Shown here: piece after piece, positions 56,232 through 64,000 of the stretch
How positions within the stretch are numbered: the first letter of the stretch is position 1
Layout: each line of letters starts with the position of its first letter
Source of the DNA: Stutzerimonas stutzeri TS44
GTDB taxonomy: Bacteria; Pseudomonadota; Gammaproteobacteria; Pseudomonadales; Pseudomonadaceae
Length of the DNA: 64,000 nt
Reading direction: 5' to 3'
Assembly (NCBI GenBank): GCA_000263395.1
Contig: AJXE01000004.1
Coordinates: 142,248 to 206,247, forward strand
Made by a program: the position numbers and the translations under genes
Notes under the pieces: generated by a model
What the model was told of the DNA's origin: nothing
The model's database searches: none
Seen by the model: only the letters and a program-made list of their open reading frames with translations

Positions 56232-57518
56232 ATGAACTGGATCGTTCAACCGTTGCCTGGCAGCCAACGAGTGCTGCTGGCTGCTGTCACCCTGGGCCTT
56301 GTTCTGAGCGGCAGTGTTCAAGCCGCACCAGAGTCAGCCGAATTTGGCGCCACCTTGCCTCCGCTGCTCGACCTGCTCGAACGCCAGAGCCCTGAGCTGC
56401 GGGCTGCAGGGTATGAGAGACAGGCCGCCTGGGAGCGGCCCGACGTGGCCGGCTCGCTTCCTGATCCGATGCTCACGTTCGAAGAAATGGGTATCGCCCG
56501 TGACGACCCGAGCCTCTCGCCGAGCGGCGTCGGCAGCACACGCTACGCGTTCCGTCAGACCTTTCCGCTGGGCGGCAAGCGAGGGCTTGCCCGCGAGATC
56601 GCCGAGGCGGGCGCAGAGCAGGCGGTGGCGCGCGAGCGCCTGAGCCGGGTCGAGCTCAGAAGCCTGGTCAAACTCGCCTTCAACGAATACCAGTACGCCC
56701 ATGCCGCCACCCAGGTGACCGAGGAGTTGCGGAGCCTGGTGGATGAGCTTGAGAGCATCGCCGAGGCGCGCTACCGGGTCGGGCTTGCACCGCAACAAGA
56801 CGTGATCAAGGCGCAGACCGAGCACAGCAGCCTGCAGAGCGAGCTGCTAACGCTGGAGCGTGACCGGCGCGGTACTGCGGCGCGGCTCAACGGTATTCTG
56901 GCCCGCCCGGCGAACGCGCCGCTGGCGACGCCTGCCGGTTGGTCCGCGCTGCCTGCCGCGGTGCCTACCCTGGCGGAGCTGCAGGCGAGAATCCTTGGCG
57001 GCAATCCTCAAGTGGCCGAGCTCAATGCACGGATTCAGGAAGCCCGGCGCGCCGAGGAGCTCGCGAATCGAAACTGGATTCCGGATATCACCGTCGGCAC
57101 CGCCGTTGTGCAGATGGGCAACCGCGCAGAAGAATTCGAATTGATGCTGGAGATGAACGTTCCACTGTGGGGCAGGCGCCGCAGCGCCGAGCAGCGCGAG
57201 GCCGTCTCAATGCGCTATGCCGCAGAGGCGCGGCGCGAAGCGGTCAACAGTCGCCTCGCCGGTAGCGTCGGTGAAGCATGGTCGGCGTTGGAGACAGCCT
57301 TTCGGCAGCACGCGCTAACCGAAAGAACGCTCTTGCCGCAGGCGGAACTCACCTATCAATCGGCGCTCGCCAGCTATCAGACCGGCAACGTCGATTTCGC
57401 CACCTTGCTCGATGCCCAGCGACAGATCCGTCAACTGCGGCTGTCGCTCCTTTCGTATGAACTGGAGCAGCGCGTACGGGTGGTGGAACTGGAGCGTCTT
57501 GTCGGAGCAGAGCTATGA
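56232..57518 (+). CDS. cusC: Outer-membrane factor of the copper/silver RND pump (CusC-like)
   Basis: A 428-residue TolC-family outer-membrane channel with a signal peptide (about residues 1-31) and the long alternating helices of the family (LLDLLERQSPELRAAGYE, LVKLAFNEYQYAHAATQV, YRVGLAPQQDVIKAQTEH, YQTGNVDFATLLDAQRQIRQL). No lipobox is apparent. AAAGGGGAAG precedes the ATG. Its TGA overlaps the next gene's ATG, so the pump genes are coupled. Could equally be named czcC-like; CusA identity below favours Cu/Ag. Confidence 0.88.
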   Translation: MNWIVQPLPGSQRVLLAAVTLGLVLSGSVQAAPESAEFGATLPPLLDLLERQSPELRAAGYERQAAWERPDVAGSLPDPMLTFEEMGIARDDPSLSPSGVGSTRYAFRQTFPLGGKRGLAREIAEAGAEQAVARERLSRVELRSLVKLAFNEYQYAHAATQVTEELRSLVDELESIAEARYRVGLAPQQDVIKAQTEHSSLQSELLTLERDRRGTAARLNGILARPANAPLATPAGWSALPAAVPTLAELQARILGGNPQVAELNARIQEARRAEELANRNWIPDITVGTAVVQMGNRAEEFELMLEMNVPLWGRRRSAEQREAVSMRYAAEARREAVNSRLAGSVGEAWSALETAFRQHALTERTLLPQAELTYQSALASYQTGNVDFATLLDAQRQIRQLRLSLLSYELEQRVRVVELERLVGAEL

Positions 57519-59152
57519 AACGCAGCATGATTCTGGGCGCCGGCGCATTTGCCCTCGCCACCGCAATCGCCGGGTTTGCCGGCGGTTACATGATGGCGCA
57601 AAAGCCCGCACCTTCAGCGGCCGTCGGTAGCAGCGCGCCACAGGAGCGCAAGGCTCTCTACTACCGCAATCCCATGGGCCTGGCCGATACCTCGCCGGTG
57701 CCGAAGAAGGACCCGATGGGGATGGACTACATCCCGGTGTATGCCAACGAGGCGCCCGCTGGCGCGCGGGGCGAGCGCAAGGTTCTCTACTACCGTAATC
57801 CCATGGGCCTGCCGGACACCTCGCCAGTGCCGAAGAAGGACTCCATGGGCATGGACTACATCGCCGTCTACGAGGGTGAGGAATCCGGAAGTACCGTAAC
57901 CATCAGTCCCGAGAAGATCCAGCTACTGGGTGTGTTGACCTCGCCGGTCGAGCGCCGCGTGCTCACGCGCACGGTGCGTGCCGTCGGTACGGTGCAGGTG
58001 GACGAGCGTGGCCAGTACACCCTGGCGCCGAAGTTCGACGGATGGATTGAGAAGCTCCATGTGAACACCACCGGTGAGCCGGTCCGTAAGGGCCAGCCGT
58101 TGATAGACGTCTATAGCCCCGAGTTGGTCTCGGCGCAGCAGGAGTTCTTGATCGCCAATGCTGGACGACAGCGCCTAGCGGCTGGCAGTGCGAATGCCAG
58201 GCAGGGGGTCGCCTCACTCTCAGAATCTGCCATGCAGCGGCTACGCAACTGGGATATTGGCGAAGCACAGCTTGAGCGCTTGCGCCGTACCGGCAAAACC
58301 AGCCGTACCTTGACGATCACCGCTCCGGTGGATGGGGTCGTACTGGACAAACCGGCGTTGGAAGGCATGCGCTTCCAGGCCGGGGACGCTCTCTACCGAA
58401 TTGCGGACCTCGATACCGTCTGGCTTATCGCTGAGGTATTCGAGCAGGACCTGGCGTTGGTAAAACCGGGGCAAGCGGTACAGCTCACGGTCAGCGCCTA
58501 TCCAGGCCGCCATTTCACTGGCGAGGTGACCTTCATCTACCCCGATCTCTCGCCGCAGACCCGCACTGTAAAGGTTCGTATCGAGCTGTCCAATCCCGAC
58601 GGCCTGCTCAAGCCGGCCATGTTTGGCACTGCCCAGCTGGCTGCTGGGGAGCGCACACCCGTGCTCGCGGTTCCCGACTCGGCGGTGATCGACAGCGGCA
58701 CTCGGCAGGTCGCACTGGTCGCCCTGGGTGAGGGTCGCTTTGAGCCGCGCGAACTGCTCACCGGCAGACTGGCAGACGGCTTTCTTGAAGTGCTTGAAGG
58801 GCTGGGCGAGGGAGAGTCCGTGGTCACGCGGGCCAACTTCCTGATCGATGCCGAGAGCAACCTCAAGGCAGCGCTGAGCGGCATGAGCCCGAAGTCGGCG
58901 GCAGCCGATGCCCATGATCATGGGAGCCACGAAAGTCCTGGCCATGCCGCCACCCCGACCGATGACGACGCACACAGCGGCCATGCTGGCCACACTGAAA
59001 GCAGCGACGACAATCATGGGGGCAGTCACGGGAGCAGCGAGACTCATGCTTCGCCGGATGATGTGCATGACCACGAAAGCCACACTAAGCCAGGAGCACA
59101 TTCCGGTCATGTCATGCCGGATGACCACGACAACTCCCATGGGGGGCATTGA
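57515..59152 (+). CDS. cusB: Periplasmic adaptor of the copper/silver pump (CusB-like) with duplicated metal motif
   Basis: A 545-residue membrane fusion protein with an N-terminal anchor (about residues 5-27). Two copies of the heavy-metal-binding motif follow: LYYRNPMGLADTSPVPKKD starts near residue 48 and its twin near 91, spaced 43 residues. The barrel-sandwich and helical hairpin region is at about 130-340 (PKFDGWIEKLHVNTTGEPV, ITAPVDGVVLDKPALEG). The last 90 residues form a His-rich tail (about 18 His) not found in the short E. coli protein. It delivers Cu(I)/Ag(I) to CusA. Confidence 0.92.
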   Translation: MKRSMILGAGAFALATAIAGFAGGYMMAQKPAPSAAVGSSAPQERKALYYRNPMGLADTSPVPKKDPMGMDYIPVYANEAPAGARGERKVLYYRNPMGLPDTSPVPKKDSMGMDYIAVYEGEESGSTVTISPEKIQLLGVLTSPVERRVLTRTVRAVGTVQVDERGQYTLAPKFDGWIEKLHVNTTGEPVRKGQPLIDVYSPELVSAQQEFLIANAGRQRLAAGSANARQGVASLSESAMQRLRNWDIGEAQLERLRRTGKTSRTLTITAPVDGVVLDKPALEGMRFQAGDALYRIADLDTVWLIAEVFEQDLALVKPGQAVQLTVSAYPGRHFTGEVTFIYPDLSPQTRTVKVRIELSNPDGLLKPAMFGTAQLAAGERTPVLAVPDSAVIDSGTRQVALVALGEGRFEPRELLTGRLADGFLEVLEGLGEGESVVTRANFLIDAESNLKAALSGMSPKSAAADAHDHGSHESPGHAATPTDDDAHSGHAGHTESSDDNHGGSHGSSETHASPDDVHDHESHTKPGAHSGHVMPDDHDNSHGGH

Positions 59153-59154
59153 AT

Positions 59155-62100
59155 ATGCTCTCCAGAATCATTGAATGGTCGGTTCGCAACGTCTTCCTGG
59201 TGTTGCTCGCCACGCTGATCATTATCGGCGCCGGCGTCTACGCCGTGGTGAAAACCCCGTTGGACGCGCTGCCGGACCTGTCCGACGTGCAGGTGATCGT
59301 CTACACCGAGTTTCCGGGGCAAGCGCCGCAGGTGGTAGAGGACCAGGTTACCTACCCGCTCACCACGGCACTGCTTTCGGTACCCAATTCCAAGGTGGTA
59401 CGGGGCTTCTCGTTCTTTGGCGCCTCCTTCGTTTATGTGATTTTTGAGGACGGCACCGATATCTACTGGGCACGCTCGCGGGTGCTTGAGTACTTGAACT
59501 TCGCCTCCAAGAGCCTTCCAGCTGGAGTGACACCGGCGCTGGGGCCGGACGCCACCGGCGTTGGCTGGGTCTACCAATACGCGCTGACCAGTGCGCGGCA
59601 TACCCTTGCGGAGCTGCGCACGCTGCAGGACTGGTTTGTGCGCTATCAACTCACCAAGGCCGAGGGTGTGTCCGAAATCGCCAGCATCGGCGGATTCGTC
59701 CAGCAGTACCAAGTCACCGTCGATCCGCAGAAGCTGCAGGCCTACGACATCCCGTTGAGCCGCATTTCCGACGTCATTCGGACCAGCAATGCCGACGTGG
59801 GCGGTCGCATCGTGGAAATGAGCGAGACCGAGTACATGGTGCGCGGTCGCGGCTATTTGCGTGGTGCAGCGGACATCGAGAAACTGGTGCTCAAGGCCGC
59901 GGGCGGGGTGCCGGTTCTGCTGCGCGATGTGGCGCGCGTCGAGCTCGGCCCTGATGAGCGTCGCGGCGTGGTCGAGCTCAACGGGGAGGGCGAGGTGGTC
60001 GGCGGCATCGCCGTCGCCCGCTACGGCGAAAATGCCATGAACGTGATCGACAACCTGAAGGCCAAGATAGAGGAGATTCGTCCCGGCCTGCCGGAAGGTG
60101 TCGAGATCGAGCCGGTATACGACCGTTCGGATCTTATCCAGCGCGCCGTGGACAATCTCAAGGTCACGCTGCTGGAAGAGTCGATCATCGTCGCGCTGGT
60201 GTGCATTGTGTTTCTTCTGCATGTACGCAGTGCGCTGGTGGCCATCCTCATGCTGCCGGTGGGCATCCTGATCGCCTTCATCGTCATGCGCTGGCTGGGG
60301 CTCAATTCCAACATCATGAGCCTGGGCGGCATCGCCATCGCTATCGGCGCAATGGTGGACGCGGCCATCGTGATGATTGAGGCCGCGCACAAGCACCTGG
60401 AGCGAGCGTCGCCGGACAAGCCGAGGGCAGAGGTCATCATTGAAGCCTGCCGCGAGGTGGGGCCGGCGCTGTTCTTCTCGCTGCTGATCATTACCGTTTC
60501 CTTCCTACCGGTGTTCACGCTGGAGTCCCAGGAAGGACGGATGTTCTCGCCGCTCGCCTTCACCAAGACCTTCGCCATGGCGGGTGCGGCGGTACTCTCG
60601 GTGACGCTGGTGCCGGTGCTGATGCTGTTGTTCGTGCGCGGGCGGATCATCCCCGAGCACAAGAACCCGGTGAACCGTTTCCTGATCTGGATTTATCGCC
60701 CGATCATCCATATCGTGCTGCGATGGAAGGTGACAACCATCGTGGTGGCGCTCGTGGTTTTGGGCGTGAGCATCCTGCCGGCGCGCCAGCTTGGCAGCGA
60801 ATTCATGCCGCGCCTCAACGAAGGCACGCTGCTGTACATGCCGGCCTCGCTCCCGGGCATGTCCATCACCAAGGCTGCGGAACTCATGCAGGCGCAGGAC
60901 CGGATCATCAAGAGCTTTCCCGAGGTAGCCTCGGTATTCGGCAAGGCGGGCCGCGCGGCCACGGCCACCGACCCGGCCCCGATCGAAATGTTCGAGACGG
61001 TGGTCAACCTCAAGCCGGAAGAGCACTGGCGGCCGGGAATGACGATGGATAAGCTCATCGCCGAGATGGATGAAGCGCTCCGGTTTCCGGGTGTGGCCAA
61101 CAGCTGGACCATGCCCATTCGGGGGCGCCTGGACATGCTATCTACCGGCATACGAACGCCCATTGGCATCAAGGTGTTTGGCATGGACCTCGCCGGGATC
61201 GAGCGGCTGGCCACCCAGATCGAGACGGTTGTGCAGGCGGTGCCCGGGACAACCAGCGCGTTTGCCGAGCGCATCACGGGTGGCTTCTATCTTGATATTG
61301 CCCCCGACTACGATGCCCTGGCCCGCTACGGCCTGACGGTGGGGGAGGTGCAGATGGTCATAGCCACTGCGTTGGGCGGCGAGCTTGTGACCACGACCGT
61401 GGAAGGGCGCGAGCGATTCGGCGTCAGCGTTCGCTACCCACGGGAGCTGCGCTCCGACCCGCAGCGTATTGCCTCCGAGGTGCTGGTGCCCACGCCGGGC
61501 GGCGCACAAATTCCGCTCGGGCAGCTCACCGATATCAGCGTTTCCAAGGGCGCGCCCAGCATTCGTACCGAAAACGCGCTGCTCTCAGCATATATCTATG
61601 TCGATATTCGCGGCCGCGACATCGGCAGCTATGTGCGAGAGGCACAGCAGGCGGTCAATGATCAGGTGACCTTTCCACCCGGTTACTACGTGACCTGGAG
61701 CGGCCAGTTCGAATACATGGAGCGGGCGGCGGAGAGGCTAAAAATCGTCGTGCCGCTGACCCTGGTGTTGATCTTCCTGCTGCTGTACCTGAATTTCCGC
61801 CGGCTTACCGAGACGCTGATCGTCATGCTCTCGGTGCCGTTCTCGCTGGTGGGTGGTATCTGGCTCATGTGGGCGCTGGGCTACAACTTCTCGGTGGCCG
61901 TGGTGGTGGGCTTCATCGCCCTGGCTGGCGTGGCTGCCGAGACCGGTGTGATCATGCTCATCTACCTTGACCATGCGCTCGCCGAGCGCCGAGCCGAACG
62001 GGAAGCAGCCGGCGAGCAGTTAACGGTGGCTGATCTCTACCAGGCAGTCATAACTGGTGCAGTCGAGCGAGTACGGCCGAAGATGATGACGGTAGTGGCC

Positions 62101-62265
62101 ATCATGGCCGGCCTGCTGCCGATCATGTGGGGCACCGGTACCGGCTCGGAGGTGATGCGACGCATTGCCGCGCCGATGGTGGGTGGGATGATTTCTTCCA
62201 CCGTACTGACGCTTGTGGTCATTCCGGCGATCTACATGCTGGTCAAGCAGCGCAGTCTGCGGTGA
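59155..62265 (+). CDS. cusA: Copper/silver RND efflux pump CusA
   Basis: A 1036-residue inner-membrane RND pump of the heavy-metal class. The three methionines that bind Cu(I)/Ag(I) in E. coli CusA (573, 623, 672) correspond to Met 562 (LLYMP), Met 612 (PIEMFET) and Met 661 (LDMLSTG), with identical 50 and 49 residue spacing. The proton-relay region GGIAIAIGAMVDAAIVMIE is intact, and twelve membrane segments are expected. ATG 59155 follows GGGGGG by 8 bases. Partner genes are cusC and cusB upstream. Confidence 0.97.
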   Translation: MLSRIIEWSVRNVFLVLLATLIIIGAGVYAVVKTPLDALPDLSDVQVIVYTEFPGQAPQVVEDQVTYPLTTALLSVPNSKVVRGFSFFGASFVYVIFEDGTDIYWARSRVLEYLNFASKSLPAGVTPALGPDATGVGWVYQYALTSARHTLAELRTLQDWFVRYQLTKAEGVSEIASIGGFVQQYQVTVDPQKLQAYDIPLSRISDVIRTSNADVGGRIVEMSETEYMVRGRGYLRGAADIEKLVLKAAGGVPVLLRDVARVELGPDERRGVVELNGEGEVVGGIAVARYGENAMNVIDNLKAKIEEIRPGLPEGVEIEPVYDRSDLIQRAVDNLKVTLLEESIIVALVCIVFLLHVRSALVAILMLPVGILIAFIVMRWLGLNSNIMSLGGIAIAIGAMVDAAIVMIEAAHKHLERASPDKPRAEVIIEACREVGPALFFSLLIITVSFLPVFTLESQEGRMFSPLAFTKTFAMAGAAVLSVTLVPVLMLLFVRGRIIPEHKNPVNRFLIWIYRPIIHIVLRWKVTTIVVALVVLGVSILPARQLGSEFMPRLNEGTLLYMPASLPGMSITKAAELMQAQDRIIKSFPEVASVFGKAGRAATATDPAPIEMFETVVNLKPEEHWRPGMTMDKLIAEMDEALRFPGVANSWTMPIRGRLDMLSTGIRTPIGIKVFGMDLAGIERLATQIETVVQAVPGTTSAFAERITGGFYLDIAPDYDALARYGLTVGEVQMVIATALGGELVTTTVEGRERFGVSVRYPRELRSDPQRIASEVLVPTPGGAQIPLGQLTDISVSKGAPSIRTENALLSAYIYVDIRGRDIGSYVREAQQAVNDQVTFPPGYYVTWSGQFEYMERAAERLKIVVPLTLVLIFLLLYLNFRRLTETLIVMLSVPFSLVGGIWLMWALGYNFSVAVVVGFIALAGVAAETGVIMLIYLDHALAERRAEREAAGEQLTVADLYQAVITGAVERVRPKMMTVVAIMAGLLPIMWGTGTGSEVMRRIAAPMVGGMISSTVLTLVVIPAIYMLVKQRSLR

Positions 62266-62295
62266 TCGCTCGGTAGCGTGTTCATTCGCAGCTTA

Positions 62296-62330
62296 CCCGG
62301 AGGTTTGGAGGCGCCACCCAGGCCTCCGGG
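62296..62330. terminator. Possible terminator between cusA and the relaxase gene
   Basis: CCCGGAGG and CCTCCGGG flank a 19-base loop, 30 bases after the cusA stop in a 189-base gap between convergent genes. There is no T-run, so the role is tentative. Confidence 0.4.
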
Positions 62331-62454
62331 AGCAAATAAGCAGACAACAAAAGCCCGAGTAGCTGCTGAGTCCAGAGATGGTTGTATGTTGCAACGAGCG
62401 AGGCTTCGGCACTTTCGTAGTCCACACTAGCGACATTCTCTTGCTCAAGTCGGG

Positions 62455-64000
62455 TCAGCTGCGATCAACGCCAAGTTGTAAGAACGGGTTGTTGAGCGGC
62501 ACTTCCTCGAACAGATGCCTCGGATCTGCCAGCAGGTAACCATGCAGTCGTCGTGACTTGCGTGGTCCTGTCACCTCGCAGGTCCAGATGTTCAGACCAT
62601 TGACCTGCTTGCGGTGCAGTTGCAACTTTTCGAAGCGCTTTTGCACCCACTGCCAATCTGCAACCTGATCCTGCTTGGCGAGCGTGGCCGTGTTCGGGTG
62701 CTCTTGTGCGTAGCGCTGAAACACACCGGGGCTAACCAGAAATGCCGTGTCGGCCACGGTGTGCACCAGGGCCCTGGCGTCATTGATGATGAGTTTGCGG
62801 CTCTGTACACGCTGCCGCAGCCAAGCCAGGAAATGTTCGCCGGAAGGTGACTCCGGTGAGTTTCCACCGTTTTCGATGGGCGGAAGTACAGCGGCAGGGG
62901 GCAGCATTGAATCGTTCGCCTGGGAAGGTGCGGCCGGGTCATTGATGCCCGTTGCTGGGGGTGGTTCAACCTCCGGCCTCTGTGGGTGCGGTTCGGTATC
63001 TGAGGTGCCGAGCAATGCCAGCAGGGCGTCGACGCTATCGGCAGCGGGTGCAGCAGAGGCCGCACGTGCGGCGGTCGCCACGGGTGAGGTTTCACCGCTA
63101 TCGATGAATGATTCTGTGGTCGCATCGTTGCGCTCTACCTCAATCACGACAGTGCCAGTGAACAGCTCCGGCCGACCATCTCCCTCCCAGATCAGAGCCG
63201 GCGCCAATCGCAGCAGTGTGAACGTGTGCGACCAGCCTGCGTCGCTCGTGACCGTTGCTCGCCAGATTGCCTTGCCGTCAGTGGTGGGCTGGAGCATGCC
63301 GTGATCCTGCAGCACGTTGAACACGGCAGTGTTGTTCGCAGGGATACCTTCGATGCCCTGTGCCAGCAAGTGCGCGCGCAACTTGTCCGAAACAGTCTTG
63401 CTGACCAACCACAGAGAATCCTGCGTCAGCCAGCCGTCCGACGCCTGGGGTTGGTTGAGTTTCAGCTCCTCCTTCAGCAGGTAGCGCAGGCCATTGAGCA
63501 GCTTGCGCTGCAGCGCTTGCTTCGGGGCCGCCATAGCCCGTGCAGGATCGCCGCCCAGGGCCTGGGCAACCGAAGCACGGTCGGCCTGAATGACCAGCTC
63601 ACCGAGGACGCCGGCGTGTTCGTACTGGCCGGCCAGAACGTACAGCAGTGCGGACCAGAGTGGCGGGAAGGTGCTGAGCCAGTCGAGAATCTCGCCATCG
63701 AGCACCTGGCGATACAGCAAGCCCGTGGCCGCGTTGTGTAGGCGGTATTCGCGATCCTGCCGGTAGCGGAATCGGTAGGGGTGGGTCAGCGGGCCGTGCC
63801 AGGGGTGCCAAGTGCTGCCGTCGGCATGTTCGACGTGCAGATCGACGGCGATCTTGCCGATGTCATGCAGCAACGCGGCGTAGGCGATGGCGGCGGTCCA
63901 GGCTTCTGCCTGTACTACTTGGTCCTCGGGTTTGGTGCCACTGGGTAGGAGATACGACTGCCGCAACTTGAGCGCATACGCAACGATTTCCAGGCCGTGG
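62455..64000 (-). CDS. MobH-type conjugative relaxase TraI, C-terminal part (partial)
   Basis: The frame stays open to the window edge, so the N-terminus lies beyond 64000; about 514 residues are seen. The HD-type motif HGLEIVAYALK ... LLHDIGKIAVDLHV near the left end of the visible protein, followed by WHPWHGPLTHPYRFRY, matches the MobH (TraI_2, PFGI-1/PAGI-2 class) relaxase. A Pro/Ala/Glu-rich linker and a C-terminal domain (HGYLLADPRHLFEEVPLNNP) follow. MobH relaxases nick the origin of transfer of integrative elements. This gene identifies the region as a conjugative element rather than a simple genomic island. Confidence 0.88.
   Translation of the reverse strand, partial: HGLEIVAYALKLRQSYLLPSGTKPEDQVVQAEAWTAAIAYAALLHDIGKIAVDLHVEHADGSTWHPWHGPLTHPYRFRYRQDREYRLHNAATGLLYRQVLDGEILDWLSTFPPLWSALLYVLAGQYEHAGVLGELVIQADRASVAQALGGDPARAMAAPKQALQRKLLNGLRYLLKEELKLNQPQASDGWLTQDSLWLVSKTVSDKLRAHLLAQGIEGIPANNTAVFNVLQDHGMLQPTTDGKAIWRATVTSDAGWSHTFTLLRLAPALIWEGDGRPELFTGTVVIEVERNDATTESFIDSGETSPVATAARAASAAPAADSVDALLALLGTSDTEPHPQRPEVEPPPATGINDPAAPSQANDSMLPPAAVLPPIENGGNSPESPSGEHFLAWLRQRVQSRKLIINDARALVHTVADTAFLVSPGVFQRYAQEHPNTATLAKQDQVADWQWVQKRFEKLQLHRKQVNGLNIWTCEVTGPRKSRRLHGYLLADPRHLFEEVPLNNPFLQLGVDRS

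Larger units (their letters stand above)
40378..64000. mobile_element. Integrative conjugative element carrying a copper resistance island (partial)
   Basis: The left boundary is the tRNA-Gly 3' end. The tyrosine recombinase is next to it, copper/silver resistance genes fill 42.1-62.3 kb, and a MobH-type relaxase runs off the right edge. Base composition from about 42 to 56 kb is visibly more AT-rich than the flagellar region, while cusCBA is closer to the host. Conjugation genes beyond the relaxase are not in view. Confidence 0.82.

Noticed and set aside
56038..56235. Open frame of 65 codons before cusC
   Set aside because: Overlaps the cusC start, no good ribosome site, composition not protein-like.

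Overview
The window looks like a chromosome segment from a gamma-proteobacterium of the Pseudomonas/Stutzerimonas (P. stutzeri-like) group. The evidence is the GC-rich coding sequence, the Pseudomonas-type order of polar flagellar and chemotaxis genes (fliNOPQR-flhB ... flhA-flhF-fleN-fliA-cheYZAB-motCD-parC-parP-cheW), the FleQ/FleS/FleR regulators, and a ccmABCDEFGHI cluster next to them. The genus is inferred from gene order and protein sequence, not from a database search.

Bases 1-20 kb hold flagellar export genes (end of fliN, fliO, fliP, fliQ, a frameshifted fliR, flhB), a convergent periplasmic Cu/Zn superoxide dismutase gene, then flhA-flhF-fleN-fliA behind a clear sigma-54 promoter, and the chemotaxis/motor genes. 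The CheA linker carries three near-identical motifs and a fourth degenerate one. ParC and ParP, which place arrays at the cell pole, are encoded downstream. A coupled pair for a FliK-like protein and a stand-alone FlhB C-terminal domain faces this block.

Bases 20-27 kb are the complete system I cytochrome c maturation operon ccmA-I. Bases 27-33 kb hold a small lipoprotein, a FliT-like chaperone behind a near-perfect sigma-28 promoter, and fleQ, fleS and fleR, with a sigma-54 promoter before fleS. Bases 33-40 kb are housekeeping genes: tpm, a DUF2959 lipoprotein, htpX, alaA, msrB, a DUF815 ATPase and a glutathione transferase. They end in tRNA-Glu and tRNA-Gly genes behind a strong sigma-70 promoter.

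From 40.4 kb to the right edge lies part of an integrative conjugative element inserted at the tRNA-Gly 3' end. A tyrosine recombinase is next to the tRNA, and the end of a MobH-type TraI relaxase runs off the right edge. The cargo is a large copper (and silver) resistance island. It has a Cu(I) P-type ATPase, a CopZ-like chaperone, CopG, DsbD, a PepSY-like protein, a Cys-rich four-helix copper-storage protein, CopRS, a cupredoxin, CopA, a His/Met-rich protein, CopB, a DUF2790 protein and CusCBA.

The island appears to have two layers of copper control. Seven palindromes of the form TTACAnnnnTGTAA (two with one mismatch) lie upstream of the island genes. By hand count, at least four have a -10 element whose centre is exactly 44 bp from the palindrome centre; I infer they bind CopR. 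One of them points at a gene-free stretch ending in a strong intrinsic terminator, which would make a copper-induced small RNA of about 115 nt. Separately, the copZ-copG-dsbD operon has a MerR/CueR-type promoter (19-bp spacer with a perfect dyad), although no cueR gene is in the window. These two regulatory findings, the candidate small RNA and the frameshift in fliR are the main points for follow-up.
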